From assembly GCA_025504975.1 (NCBI GenBank), contig JANUWI010000005.1, forward strand, positions 682,001 through 746,000: DNA of 64,000 nucleotides, read 5' to 3'. The number at the start of each line of letters is the position of its first letter. Within the stretch, counting starts at the first letter, position 1. Source of the DNA: Plenodomus lindquistii (taxonomy: Eukaryota; Ascomycota; Dothideomycetes; Pleosporales; Leptosphaeriaceae). The translations under genes and the position numbers were made by a program. This document shows positions 10,693 through 21,509 of this stretch, in pieces. The notes below the pieces were generated by a model. That model was not told the origin of the DNA. It saw only the letters and a list, made by a program, of their open reading frames with translations, and searched no databases.

Positions 10693-12407
10693 ATGGACTC
10701 CAGCATAGCAGGACGCCTCTTGAGCTCCAGCGCCGAGAGCAGTAACACCGATCAGTCCGGTGCTCGCAAAGAGGAACCAAGCACCAATGGAGTCGAGATC
10801 GTACCGACTAATGAGACTGGACCGCTGATCCTCAACGAGGCGAATGCCGTCGAGCACACGGCGTACATGTTCTCCACCAAGAAGAAGTGGTGCATCTTGA
10901 CTGTTGTTGCGCTGTGTCAGACTAGTATGAGTGAGTTACCTCTCCCGATTATCACAGACTTTGTCTCGATGCTAACACGTGACAGACTACAATGCGGCTG
11001 TGTATTCCAACGCGATTGGGGCTCTGAATCAAGAGTACAACCTTGGCACCAATCATTTTACCAATGCCAGGGCGGGCATGGCATGGTTCCTCATCCTCTA
11101 TGGCTTCGGCTGTGAGCTCTGGGCACCGTGGTCAGAGGAGTATGGCCGCAAGCCCATCATGCAGCTATCGCTCTTCACAGTCAACTGCTGGCAGATCCTC
11201 GCTGCGCTGAGCAACTCGTGGTGGCAGGTCCTTCTCGCTCGTCTGCTTGGTGGTCTCTGCTCTGCGGGCGGCTCAGTCACGCTCGGTATGGTTGCCGACA
11301 TGTTTGATCCCGAGGGCCAGCAGTTCCCTGTGCTATGGGTCAGTCTGTGGTCTTGTCTTGGTTCAGTGATTGGCGGTATCTGCGGTGGTCCAATTGAGCA
11401 GTTCCTTCCTTGGCGATGGAACTTCTGGATCCAACTCATCTTTGGAGGTGTTGTCCAGGGTATCCACTTGTTCTTTGTTCCGGAGACCAGGGCTACCATC
11501 ATGCTGAATGCTGAGGCGAAGAAGCGACGCAAGACTGGTGCTAGAGTCGAGGGTCCTACCGAACACCACAAAATTGATGTCCACGAGGTACTCGCTATCA
11601 TGGGTCGGCCGTACAGTAAGTTCTTTTACCAAGTCACTGCCACATCACAAGTACTAACCCTGCCATTTAGAAATGCTGGTCTGCGAGCCAATCGTCGGTT
11701 TCCTATCTCTCCTCAGTGGTTTCAGCGATGCCCTCATCTTCAGCTTCCTCGAATCATACGGCTTCGTCTTCAAGGACTCTGCCTGGGGCTTTACTGCCAG
11801 CCAACTCGGTCTCGCACTCTTCGCGCTCTTCATCGGATACTGGGTCGCTGGCTTTGCGTACTTCCCCGTCATCAGACGACACAACCAGCAACGGCGCAGC
11901 GGCAAGGTCCTTGAGCCCGAGTCACGACTCTGGTTCCTCCAGTACATCGTCCTGCTCTTGCCGATTGGTCTCTTCGGCTCAGCTTTCGTCGTGACTGGCC
12001 CACCTATCCCGTGGATCGCGCCACTCATCTTCGCCGTGCTCATCGGCTGCGCTAACATGGCCATTTACTATGCCACCATCGACTACATGGTTGCTGCCTA
12101 CGGAGGCAAGTACTCTGCCTCCGCGACCGGTGGTAACGGCTTCTCCCGCGACGTCCTCGCTGGTATTTGCTCTTTTTACACTGGCCCCATGTACCGCAGG
12201 CTCGGCGTCAGGTACTCTACCTGGGTGCTCTTCGCCCTGTCGGTCGTGGTGTGCATCCCCGTCTTTGTCATCTACAAGAAGGGTCCTCAGATTAGAGCTC
12301 GTAGCAAGTATGCCGAGGCGGTACAACAGGAGCGCCTAGAGCTTGCGGAGAAGAGACAAGGTATGGAGGAGAGGCGGGAGGCCTTGGGTCAGACACGCCA
12401 GGTGTGA
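10693..12407 (+). CDS. MFS transporter, DHA1-like drug/metabolite exporter
   Basis: Major facilitator superfamily permease of 534 residues from exons 10693-10930, 10986-11615 and 11671-12407 (introns 55 nt each, GTGAGT and GTAAGT donors, GACAG and TTTAG acceptors). A hydrophilic N-terminal tail of about 75 residues precedes the first helix. The loop after TM2 reads WSEEYGRKPIM, the family A-like motif with the GRK core. TM4-6 contain ARLLGGLCSAGG and a PWRWNFWIQL segment, typical of fungal DHA1 proteins. A long central loop (KKRRKTGARVEG...) separates the halves; the second half includes GNGFSRDVLAGICSFY near TM11. The C-terminus is a charged amphipathic helix (QERLELAEKRQGMEERRE). Proton-driven export of a drug, polyamine or metabolite is known for the family; the substrate here cannot be read from sequence. 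There is no biosynthetic cluster next to it. Confidence 0.9.
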
Positions 12408-13626
12408 GCTGGCGGAAACGTGGTGCAGATTCATGTAAGCTCAACGCCTCGTCGCCTAGTTGGCTGTTAGCGCGCGGTATGTCCACGGAGAATCGGTCTG
12501 GACCGCGTGTAGTGCTTTTCAGTGCACAGAGAGTGAGGCAATACTTGGTGGATGGCTAGTAGTATATAGTACAATTCAAACCAGTGAAACCATCGTGTTG
12601 CTCCCCCGCAGACAGCAGCGTCGTGTCATAGTAGTATACGTTGCGATGGCAAGTCATTACCGACCTGTGCACTCGTATATCAGGTATAGCTAGATTGTTG
12701 ACAGCACTCTGCTGGTATGGGTACATCCGGTGAACTTTGACGATGATCGTCGCGACGTTCATCTGGTAGGAGAGAAGGCGGCATGGGGGTGGGGGGCACG
12801 GGGGTTGGGTCGGATCACTAGCGCCACACTAAGGCGTCGTGATGGCCCCCACAATCCATCCTTACCGGTGTGAGGGATCACTCATTCAACACAAACATTA
12901 ACGCCTGTGGAAGCACTTAACAGACGCACCCGGAGCGGTGGGATTGACTCGCAGCCAGTGCGGATACCCGCTATGAGCATCCTCTCCTCCTGCTGAATCG
13001 CGCAACCGAGTGACGCAGTGCTCACACCGCATTCTCAAATCCCACGGTGAGAATGCAATGTCACAATGATGTGTGACCGCTTTCCCGACTCCTAGTATAC
13101 GAGTCATTACCGATACTAGAACTCCCGTCCAGGCACGCGATGACTCCGTTTGTGGTATCTCTAGGGTCAAGACAGCTTGATAGGAGCCGGATAAAGATCC
13201 AACGAATGCCCATCGACCGAAAGAAGTAAACCAAAACGCATTTGCAGACCCTCACATGCGGGTAACGCGTTAGAGCCACTCTCTATATTGCGCTCCACCT
13301 GACAATGACGTCACATGTCATGCATGGTAGCCCATGGCGCGGGCCGTAGCCGTCGCTACTCCAATGAAAAGAGACAAGACGTGTCCAGGCACCACTTGTG
13401 CCCTGCCAGCTGTCCCAACTCATCATCAAGCATGAGGTTTTTGACAGTAGCGCTCGTTAACGCATGCTAATTTGGGGCTTACGATGGCTACGCAGGCGAG
13501 CGTGGGACTTCAATTTGCCGCCCAGATGATCGGATCGGGGCGGTTGTGTCTTAAGCCTTCTTGAATTCCTTCACTTACAATCAGACTTTCGGCTTTCATA
13601 GGATCGAACCAGACGTGGGCTTCGAT
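12408..13626. other. Gene-free stretch with a G-quadruplex motif
   Basis: 1.2 kb between two co-oriented genes with no supported gene. The one clear feature is the G-run cluster at 12785-12809. Confidence 0.5.
12785..12809 (+). other. G-quadruplex motif
   Basis: Four G-runs of 5, 6, 5 and 3 separated by loops of 1, 3 and 2 nt satisfy the canonical G3+N1-7 pattern. It lies 0.4 kb past the MFS stop and 0.8 kb before the next start. Confidence 0.75.
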
Positions 13627-15161
13627 ATGCGCGCTACTGTATGTCCGCGAAACCACGCGTGATAACGCACACACTCACAATAATAGAATCCAGATCAAGT
13701 GAGCGTGCAAGCTCTTGTATACACGCTCTTCGAAGTCTTTGACGCCACAAAAGACCTATACCAAACCCTGGCAAACAAGGAGCAACGCGAATACGAAGAG
13801 ACACTGCGGTCGAAAGGCTATCCTAGTTCGAGAAGGGTTGAGTATGTCAAAGATGAGACACGGGGTAGTGACGAAGGCATCAGCATGGACAAAGCAGCAG
13901 TCAAACGACAATTTGAGGTTGGCTACTCGACGGTTGGGGCAGATTTTGCCATAGGCGATGGTATGCAATTCTTCTCCCATCGCAGTGGGTGTGGACCCCT
14001 CCCAGCCTCCACTCCCAGGCCAATAGACCCACACCCGTTGAACCCTGATAACAAGCCCCTGCCGCAAAAGTCCCCGTTCACACAGGAAGCTAACAGAATT
14101 TCGGTTTAGTGACTGCACATACAGCCCTCCAGGCTCAAATCATCAAACTACAAAGCGTGTTAGTCTACACACCCTTAGAAAAACCATGTGCTCCACATAC
14201 TGACCTCGAATTTGCCAATCACAGGCTCGTCAACACGTTTTTGTATGGACCCACGTCCACCGAATCCATCTCCCATCAATTAACAAATGTCAATTCAACG
14301 TCAAGACTGGCAGGAATGGCTACAGTGGATATCCTTAGAGATCTGCAGCATCGGCAAGAGGAATTGTTATCACCGGCATCTCGCGCGATGCACTCACAAA
14401 CAGGCCGTTCCACCTTAACAAATAATGCACCCCACCAGACTGCTGTCAGCGGTGCAAAGTCAGTCTCTACCGCTCTGATGAAGTACGATCAGTCGACAGA
14501 AAAACCACGAAGCGGGAGCCCCGTCAACACAACAGTAATTGCCTGGAGAGGTAAAGTCAAACCAGAGAGAACGGACGCTGACGCAACATCGATGACCGGG
14601 CCCACTTCGCATGGGATGAGCTCCGCCCCTACTGACCTGTTCTGCCTATATGCGAGCGATTTGCAACGGCACAGAGACCAATCGCTTGCATCCAGCATAA
14701 CGTCTGACTCGACACCAAGTTGCCCCCACTGCAAGGGAGCCCTTCATCTTTCGCCTGGAAAAGCGTGGGAACTTATCAAGGAAGACGATGGATTCGATCG
14801 ATATTTCCAAGTTACCAACCGCTTCGTGGTTAAGTGCCATCGTGACGGCCCAGACGGACAGTATGCTTGCGTTCTCTGCTCAGAGCATGGGACGGTCAAC
14901 ACCGTGTGCGGCGACGTGAAGGCACTAGTGAAGCATCTTTGGTCCGACCATTCCATTCGTGATCTAAAGCACGAAGAAGACATTGTGGAGGTTATTGAAC
15001 AGCCCAAGGACAACAGGCGAGATAGTGGAATTGGGCACAGTACATCACGTAGCAGTAGGAGGAGTGCCAGTTTAGCGTCCGGTCGGAGACGCAAAAGCCT
15101 GCCAGGGTATGATCGCGAAGTTGATGTATTCGACACGCGGTCGCTAAGACGACGTGGGTAA
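13627..15161 (+). CDS. Conserved fungal unknown with cysteine/histidine zinc-ribbon-like module
   Basis: Model of 423 residues from exons 13627-13638, 13687-13960, 14110-14158 and 14225-15161. The tiny first exon (MRAT) is the least certain part; the three later joins are supported by GTATGC and GTTAGT donors, TTTAG and CACAG acceptors, and restoration of the segments VTAHTALQAQII and LVNTFLYGPT. The N-terminal half has a helical segment (YTLFEVFDATKDLYQTL). The C-terminal half holds a cysteine-rich module: CPHC, then a helix and the FVVKCHRDGPDG turn, CVLC and a downstream LVKHLWSDH, a C2H2-like arrangement (about residues 300-380). The tail is Ser/Arg-rich. I recall similar unnamed proteins in other filamentous ascomycetes but no characterised function. 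Nucleic-acid or protein binding through zinc is inference. Confidence 0.68.
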
Positions 15162-16390
15162 CAGCGTATTTACAGGGGTCTTTCCTCCGACATGTGTCGG
15201 CCTTGGATCTTCCGATCATGTATTATTACACCTTCAACTCGACGCACTGTAAATTGATTCTCGAAACATGTCCCGCCACGGGGCGATGCTATTGCCAAAA
15301 GTGGCCACTGCAAGCATCTTATGGCCTGATATCTTATGTACAGATCATGGCATCCTTGATTCGAGCCATGCACGACCAAAACCCAACTCTCTGGTTCACC
15401 ATCGCCTTCACCGAGAAGGATCTTTCAACCTCTAGACGAAAGCGGACAATGCTCTTACCAGCCATCAACACATATCCCTCAACTTGCCTCTTCCGGCAAT
15501 CCATAATGCACGGTGAGACCGACCACAGATGCGAAGGCCACTACCTGGCTCCTCATTGACATGCAATGCGCTGCAAGGTCAAAGTTCCTGTCCCCAGGAC
15601 ACGCCTCTCTAGACCATTTTCCAGATTGGGCTTAGCGCGGACGAATAGGGAATGCAATTCGCGCGTTGTGGCGTTATTCTGCTGCGCAACGTACCGATGA
15701 GCAAGGTGTTGTTTGCGTCGGTGTGGATAATATTATCGTGAGATTTCTTGAGTTTTGGTCAGGTGAAAGGTAGTGATGGTGGTTGTGTGAGATGGAGAGG
15801 CATCACCTGTTACAGCTGCAGAGCAAGGATATGGATATGCGTGCTTGTATGTGTGCTTGTTCTAACGGGCTGAGCGGAGTTGTTTGGCAAGCACCGCGTT
15901 TCATGTACGCACAACAGGATGACTTGCATTGGGTTTTGTGTTTTGATACACTGTGCCGGGGTGTTGTTGCGATGGCGCATATGGCTGAGGTTCACGGCTC
16001 CAACGTTAGACACGTGAACACATACGCCTCGGACTCGGAATGCGCGGAATGCATGTCGGAACGTTTGGGAAGCGACTTCCCACCGTGGACTGGTGCGGGT
16101 TAGCCGGGAAACTTACCACAAGCACTGCGACGACAATTAAGAATGACTACGCGATAAGGATGTGGATCAAGTTGATGTTGGAGTCCTTAACGCTCCTAAA
16201 ACCCGATCGCTTTAAGTCTTATCTTTCCAGTGTTATCTCTTCGAAAGTGGGAAGCTATTGTTGAACGCTCTTGTAGAATGTACTTCTTCCGCCTTGTGTC
16301 AATTTCCGAAGCTTGTGCCAGCCACATTCATCCCACGCTGACACTTCTTCCAACACACCGACCTTTGGCCCCTCCCGTAACACTGCAAGC
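15162..16390. other. Gene-free stretch
   Basis: 1.2 kb upstream of the aminotransferase gene. Open frames here (for example 15194-15559) lack a proper ATG context and conserved features; I see no gene. Confidence 0.5.
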
Positions 16391-17761
16391 ATGGCGCCCT
16401 CACTCGTATACCCTGTCGATGCAGCTGCATCAATTGAGCCCAAGGTGCAGGCGAAAAGTACATACGCTACTGTGAGCGAGGCGCTGCAAGCCGCTGAAAC
16501 AAGGTTCACCGAGAAAAACAAGAAGAGTCTAGAGCTCCATCGCGAGGCTGCAAAGAGTCTTCCTGGTGGCAATACTCGGAGTGTGCTACATACTGCGCCC
16601 TTCCCCGTGTTTTTAAAGGGTGGAAAAGGCTATCAGGTCACCTCCGAGGATGGACACACATACACCGATCTCCTGGGCGAGATGACCGCTGGATTGTACG
16701 GTCACTCGCAGCCGCTTATACAGGAAGCGCTGATTGGCGCCATCAACAATGTTGGGCTCAATCTCGGTGGAACCACTATGTTGGAGTCGAGACATGCTGC
16801 GTTGATATGTTCACGGTGGAACCTTGATCGTGTGCGATTTACAAATTCTGGAACAGAGGCCAATCTTCATGCTATTCAGGGTGCAAAGCGCTTCACGGGA
16901 AGGCGGAAAGTTGTCGTCTTCACGGGTGGTTATCATGGAGGATGCTATACTTTCATGGGAGATAAAGCTGCCGAGAATTGCGTGGACCCAGATGATTGGA
17001 TCATTGCCGAGTTTAATAACATTGAGGATACCAAGAAGAAGATTGAAGAGTCTGAAGACGTTGCTGCAGTGCTGATAGAGGGGATGCAGGGTCGTGGACC
17101 TTGTCTGGTAGGAGAACATGACTTTTTGCAGCAGGTCCAGGCTTCTGCAAAGAAGGTCGGTGCTGTTTTCATCCTCGATGAAGTACAGACCAGTCGACTC
17201 GCACCTGGAGGCCTACAGGAGCTTGAAGGGTTGAGCCCTGATATCACGACTCTAGGTAAATGGGTTGGTGGAGGTATCACATTTGGAGCCTTCGGTGGTC
17301 GAGAAGAGGTGATGCGTCTCTATGACCCGAGAGAGAAGAAGCCATTGGGCCACTCGGGTACATTCAACAATAACACTCTCGGTATGTCCGCTGGATGGAC
17401 CGGTCTCTCGCAAATCTTTACGCCGGAAGTATGTCGCGAGTTCAATGCCATGGGCGATAGGTTTCGACTTGCCCTCCAGGAGGCCGTCAAAGGCACTAAG
17501 ATCACAGTCACTGGTCTCGGAACGATTTTGGGTATCCACCTCCTGCATGACGGACGCAAGGAGTTGAGAAGCTTCAGGGACCGCGACGAAGACGATGAGC
17601 TTCGAAGATTGTTCTGGTTCGAGATGATGGAGGCTGGGTTCTGGGTAATGGAACGTGGTAGCTTTGCGATCATCCTTGGTACGCCGTGGGAAGAGTTGGA
17701 GAGGTTTGTAGGGGCTGTGAAGACGTTTGTGAGCAAGTACGAGAGATTCGTGTACGTTTGA
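16391..17761 (+). CDS. Class-III PLP aminotransferase, glutamate-1-semialdehyde aminomutase-like
   Basis: Intronless, 456 residues from ATG 16391 (MAPSLVYP). The fold-type I aminotransferase signature is complete: SLPGGNTRSVLH at the start of the domain, FTNSGTEANLHAIQ (PLP phosphate-binding loop), GGYHGGCY, the Asp of FILDEVQTSR that contacts the PLP ring, and the Schiff-base lysine in TTLGKWVGGG. GHSGTFNNN further matches the GSAM-like branch. In plants and bacteria that branch makes 5-aminolevulinate, but fungi use ALA synthase, so here it more likely transaminates an amino acid or amine in catabolism or a small-molecule pathway (inference). No organelle leader or signal peptide is obvious. 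The open frame extends 5' to another ATG at 16313, but that would add a Ser/Pro-rich, poorly conserved stretch; 16391 has the better context (aagcATGG). Confidence 0.92.
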   Translation: MAPSLVYPVDAAASIEPKVQAKSTYATVSEALQAAETRFTEKNKKSLELHREAAKSLPGGNTRSVLHTAPFPVFLKGGKGYQVTSEDGHTYTDLLGEMTAGLYGHSQPLIQEALIGAINNVGLNLGGTTMLESRHAALICSRWNLDRVRFTNSGTEANLHAIQGAKRFTGRRKVVVFTGGYHGGCYTFMGDKAAENCVDPDDWIIAEFNNIEDTKKKIEESEDVAAVLIEGMQGRGPCLVGEHDFLQQVQASAKKVGAVFILDEVQTSRLAPGGLQELEGLSPDITTLGKWVGGGITFGAFGGREEVMRLYDPREKKPLGHSGTFNNNTLGMSAGWTGLSQIFTPEVCREFNAMGDRFRLALQEAVKGTKITVTGLGTILGIHLLHDGRKELRSFRDRDEDDELRRLFWFEMMEAGFWVMERGSFAIILGTPWEELERFVGAVKTFVSKYERFVYV

Positions 17762-17971
17762 CACTCTAGGTAGGGACGACGAGGTCGGTCGTGACACGTG
17801 GTCAACACCTGCCATTTCCTGTTTCGACGATAGCGAAGGCCCAAAGATTGTCTACCACTTGCTGGACTCAAAACCGGTGTCTTGTCTCCATTTGGTTCCA
17901 TAACAATACTTGCTCGTGCGATAATCTTATATCATTAGCGCTCGCGCAGAGCACCTCTCGACCTCAACATT

Positions 17972-19514
17972 ATGGCGCGTGTGCCTCAAATCCTCGAACC
18001 GGACGCTGGTCTGACAGTGCCAGCCAGGATTCTGGACGAGATCAATTGGCAGATGTACCGCAGTCTAGAGTTCTTCATGTCGTCGTTGTCGGTGGAACTT
18101 CCCAGTCCACTCCAAGGTTCCAGTGAGTCATCCGTGCTCACTTCTTCTACATGCTAACAAGTCATCTGAAGGCCGATATGGTTTTTTCTACAAGTTCTCA
18201 GTACCCGCGAACATGGGCCGACGCGAATGGACTGTACCTGTCAGCTACTATCCCGGAAGTCTGTGTGCAGTCTTCATTAGATGGGAGCATCAGTGGCTGT
18301 CGATACTGGAGTTTGGCAAAATGACACTCGCGTCAAGATCGATACATAGCCAGGGTGCATTCGAGTTGCAAGAGTCATGGTATCGCTATCGAGGATCGTA
18401 CCTACCGATCATGCGCCTTCCTATCGAACTGCGGCTCGAGATTTATGAGCATGTGTTCATGGAGGACCTATACCTTGCGTCGACGGTAGGCGCGCAACAA
18501 TGCCGATCCTGTCGTCATTTTATATGCAATTGTCCCAATACGGGACGCAAGCTCGTCTTTAAAGGCTTCGTACCTCGAGCGCCTCGATCGTGGCTCGTCG
18601 GTACACACGACCCAGCGGACGAAGTCCCGGCTGCAACGCGCCTGGATCTCGTATGTAAGACCATACGAAACGAGATTTCGAAAACTTTCGAGAGGCGATA
18701 TCGTTCAAAGGCTCGCAAATGCTTTGGGAGTTTGTTCGACCTGCAAGACGCGCTGCCCTTGATACCGCCCGATACCCTCAGACGCGTTGCTTTGAACTTC
18801 ACTTATCGGGATCACCACGCCTTTTTTAAAATACGCATCCCAAGAAATACTTACCCACAGCCTTCCAACGTGATAGTAAATCTTCTCAGCTTTCCGAATC
18901 TTGAAGAAGTCACTCTCATTTTCCATCCTCCTCGGTGGTTGAGCCTCACTCACCCGTGGCGCAATGTGCATTATCCATTGAGACCTGAGCTCAAGAACCT
19001 GACGATCTGCCAGTAGTATCTGGTGGATATCATTTTATCCTGGGCATTGTTACGGCTTATGAGGGTTCCAGCCGTGATCTTGGAAGGTAAACTTCCTGAC
19101 TGGTTCAAACATTCGTTTGAAGTGAAGCGGAAACGATTGCGAGCTGGAGCACACAACGCACGTCTCCATCAGATCTCTCTAAGACAGCAACAGCTTGAAT
19201 GGCCAGTATCGCGATTGTGAGTTTACCTTTCAGGACCTGCAACCGTTTACTGATCTTGCCACAGGCCACCGCAATGTAGATGTCATACGCAATGCAATGC
19301 ATGGGACATTGAGATGTTTGAGAACCGAGCAAGGTGGTTCGCATATATGGGACTTCCGGCCGATGCAATCGTTGAACGGGACACGATTCCGCGCATGCCT
19401 CAGAGCGAGTTCCCGGGATATCTGCAGGACGATTCGTATTGCACAGAAGGTGAAAGCCGGAGAGACATGTTCACGCGTACTGGCCGCTGGCGCGATTCAC
19501 CATCTTCGATGTAG
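17972..19514 (+). pseudogene. 2EXR/F-box-like gene interrupted by an in-frame TAG
   Basis: Three exons (17972-18122, 18172-19216, 19265-19514) join with correct phase and good splice signals (GTGAGT donors; GAAG and CACAG acceptors) into 482 codons, but codon 19014-19016 is TAG. The frame stays open for 66 codons after it and then reaches a proper donor, so the 3' half was evidently coding. The central part begins with LPIMRLPIELRLEIYEHVF, the 2EXR/F-box-like opening common in fungal families of unknown function, and contains a CRSCRHFICNC cysteine cluster. After the stop come ILEGKLPDWFKHSFEVKRKR and a last exon with MFENRARWFAYMGLPADAI. Either the allele is a recent nonsense mutant, the product is truncated at about residue 331, or the stop is read through; the sequence cannot tell these apart. 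Confidence 0.66.
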
Positions 19515-20063
19515 CCACAAGTCCCATCTTTAGGGCCATTATGTGTCATAATGCCGACGTACGGATGGCCCAGTTTGCCAAATGTACTATATTGGCGGTA
19601 CGTGAGGAGTTAGTGGGCCATGATGATAACGGCTGCGACCTTGTGGATTGCAAAGAAGTTCCTCACTCGACTCCGTTAAGCCTGAAAGGATTGGATCAGA
19701 ATGTTCATTCGATAGGACTCTGATAAATGCGGAGAGTTTCATTTTTGGCAGCATCGCTTAGTGATTGCTGGAAAAAGTTACCATACATGTTACAACTGCA
19801 GCTACGTCCAGCTCACGTGCGTGCTTATTAACGTAAAACTCGCGTGGACTATCATAATCATTAAAAACAGTCTTACCAAGAAACGTCACGTCGTACACTT
19901 AATCACAAAACAGTCTTTTCGGCATGGACGAGTCAGTCGTACGATGTTGAAGCGGGGACGTTGCTGACGCTGATCACCCGTCGGCACAAACATGAAACCT
20001 CGCGGTGCCCCAACACTTCCGCCCCGCCCTCCACAGGCTGTGCTACTCGACAATCTCACGAAG
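19515..20063. other. Intergenic
   Basis: 549 bp with no supported gene; AT-rich middle (19840-19930). Serves as promoter of the paraoxonase-like gene. Confidence 0.45.
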
Positions 20064-21347
20064 ATGGCGGGGCGATCAATTGTTAGTATGAGAAGTCAGC
20101 TTTAGATCACTGCTAATGCTGTTCGCAGTACCTTGTTGCGGTCGTCGCCCTCGTAGCACCGTACCTGTATGATCGATATATCGCCCTTTCAGCTCTGCTT
20201 TCGAATGCTCCGGGCAGAATTGAAAACCTCAACAGCTTCAAAAGTCATGAGATCAAATTTCAGGGCCGGATTCGCAACTGTGAAGATGTATTGGTAGAGG
20301 AGGTAATGGGCATTGCGTTCTTGAGCTGCGACCCGGGTCGAGACCGGTGGAACACTGTTATGGTGAGTGCTGTTATGACAAAACTTGAAAAGATCTTTGA
20401 AGACTAAGTTGCAACAGGGAACATTCATGCCGACGATTCCCAATCGGGTGGGCGGCGATAGCGGGCACATCTGGATCTACGACTACACGACGCCAAACCT
20501 GTCTGAAGCGGAAGCTCTGAAACCTCTTGTACTGACCAGCTTCGATGGCGCAGCGGACCTACATCCATTAGGAATCGAGTTCGATGCCGAGACATCGACA
20601 CTCTACGTGATAAACCACTCACGAACATCAGGCTCAGTCATCGAAGTATTCCAAGTTTCAGTCCCCGAAGCAACCGCGAAACATGTGCAGACCTACAAGC
20701 ACCCGCTAGTCCAAGCACCAAACTCCATTCAAGTACTGGAGCCTGGCAAGCTCCTAGTAACCAATGACCACTACTTTCGCGCCGCCATCCACCCAGTGCT
20801 ATCGAAGATCGAAACCTTCTCCGGTCTTCCTGGAGGCACAGTCGTGTACGCTGATCTTCACAACCCTTCTGAAACCAACACCCTAGCACGTGTACCTTTC
20901 GCAAATGGCGTCAAGATGCTCAACTCGACCACGGTAGTCGTCGCATCGAGTTCGAAACCGGGAATCTACTTTTACGCTTGGAATTCTGATGCCCTCTCCC
21001 TACAATTCAAACACTACGCCCGCACCTCCGCAGCCGCAGATAACCTCTCCATCGACTCGAATGGCAAGCTGTTGGTCTCTGGACACCCATTTGCACCGGG
21101 GTTGGTGACGGTTAGCAAAGCCAGGGCGAATTGCCATCTCGCTGGTACAGAGGAGGAGAAGAAGGCCTGTGAATGCACGGCACCGAGTTGGGTCGCGGAG
21201 TGGAGTGAGGAAGGTGGGCTGAAAGAACTGTATAAAAATGATGGGACGGAGTTTTGTAGCAGTAGTACTTTTGCGAGGGATGCGAAGAGGGGCGTTGGAA
21301 TTATGACGGGGTTGTATGACAGCGGTATACTTGTGGTACGGGAATAG
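20064..21347 (+). CDS. Paraoxonase/arylesterase-like lactonase
   Basis: Six-bladed beta-propeller hydrolase of the PON family, 393 residues from exons 20064-20081, 20129-20362 and 20418-21347. Residues 7-30 form an N-terminal hydrophobic helix (YLVAVVALVAPYLY) that would act as an uncleaved signal anchor, as in animal PONs. The calcium and catalytic landmarks are in order: CED at about residue 58 (E53/D54 of PON1), HPLGIE (His115 region), APNSIQV (Asn168), FANGV (Asn224) and AADNLSID (Asp269/Asn270), followed by SGHP. Family members hydrolyse lactones and aryl esters; the physiological substrate in fungi is unknown. The tail contains a cysteine pair (ACECTAPSW). Splice donors are GTTAGT and GTGAGT, acceptors CGCAG and AACAG. 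It converges with the minus-strand gene that follows. Confidence 0.86.
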
Positions 21348-21509
21348 TGAAGAAATACTCATGGAAAGATCGTTCTTAGCACTCGAAACTTTAGGCCTGA
21401 TGGAAGGCAGAGCCTTAGTCCAGCCCACGATCAGGGACCCCTCTAGCTCTGCTCACGTCATGGAATCCAACTCAACCTTCTTTACCCGACTACCTTCCTC
21501 GCATGATCT

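Noticed and set aside
13595..13615. B-box-like sequence on the minus strand (ggttcgatcct)
   Set aside because: The consensus is imperfect and no A-box or acceptor stem is present at the right distance.
13699..14109. Reading straight through 13961-14109 as coding
   Set aside because: A GTATGC donor and TTTAG acceptor remove it in phase and join two conserved-looking segments; the open frame through the intron is fortuitous.
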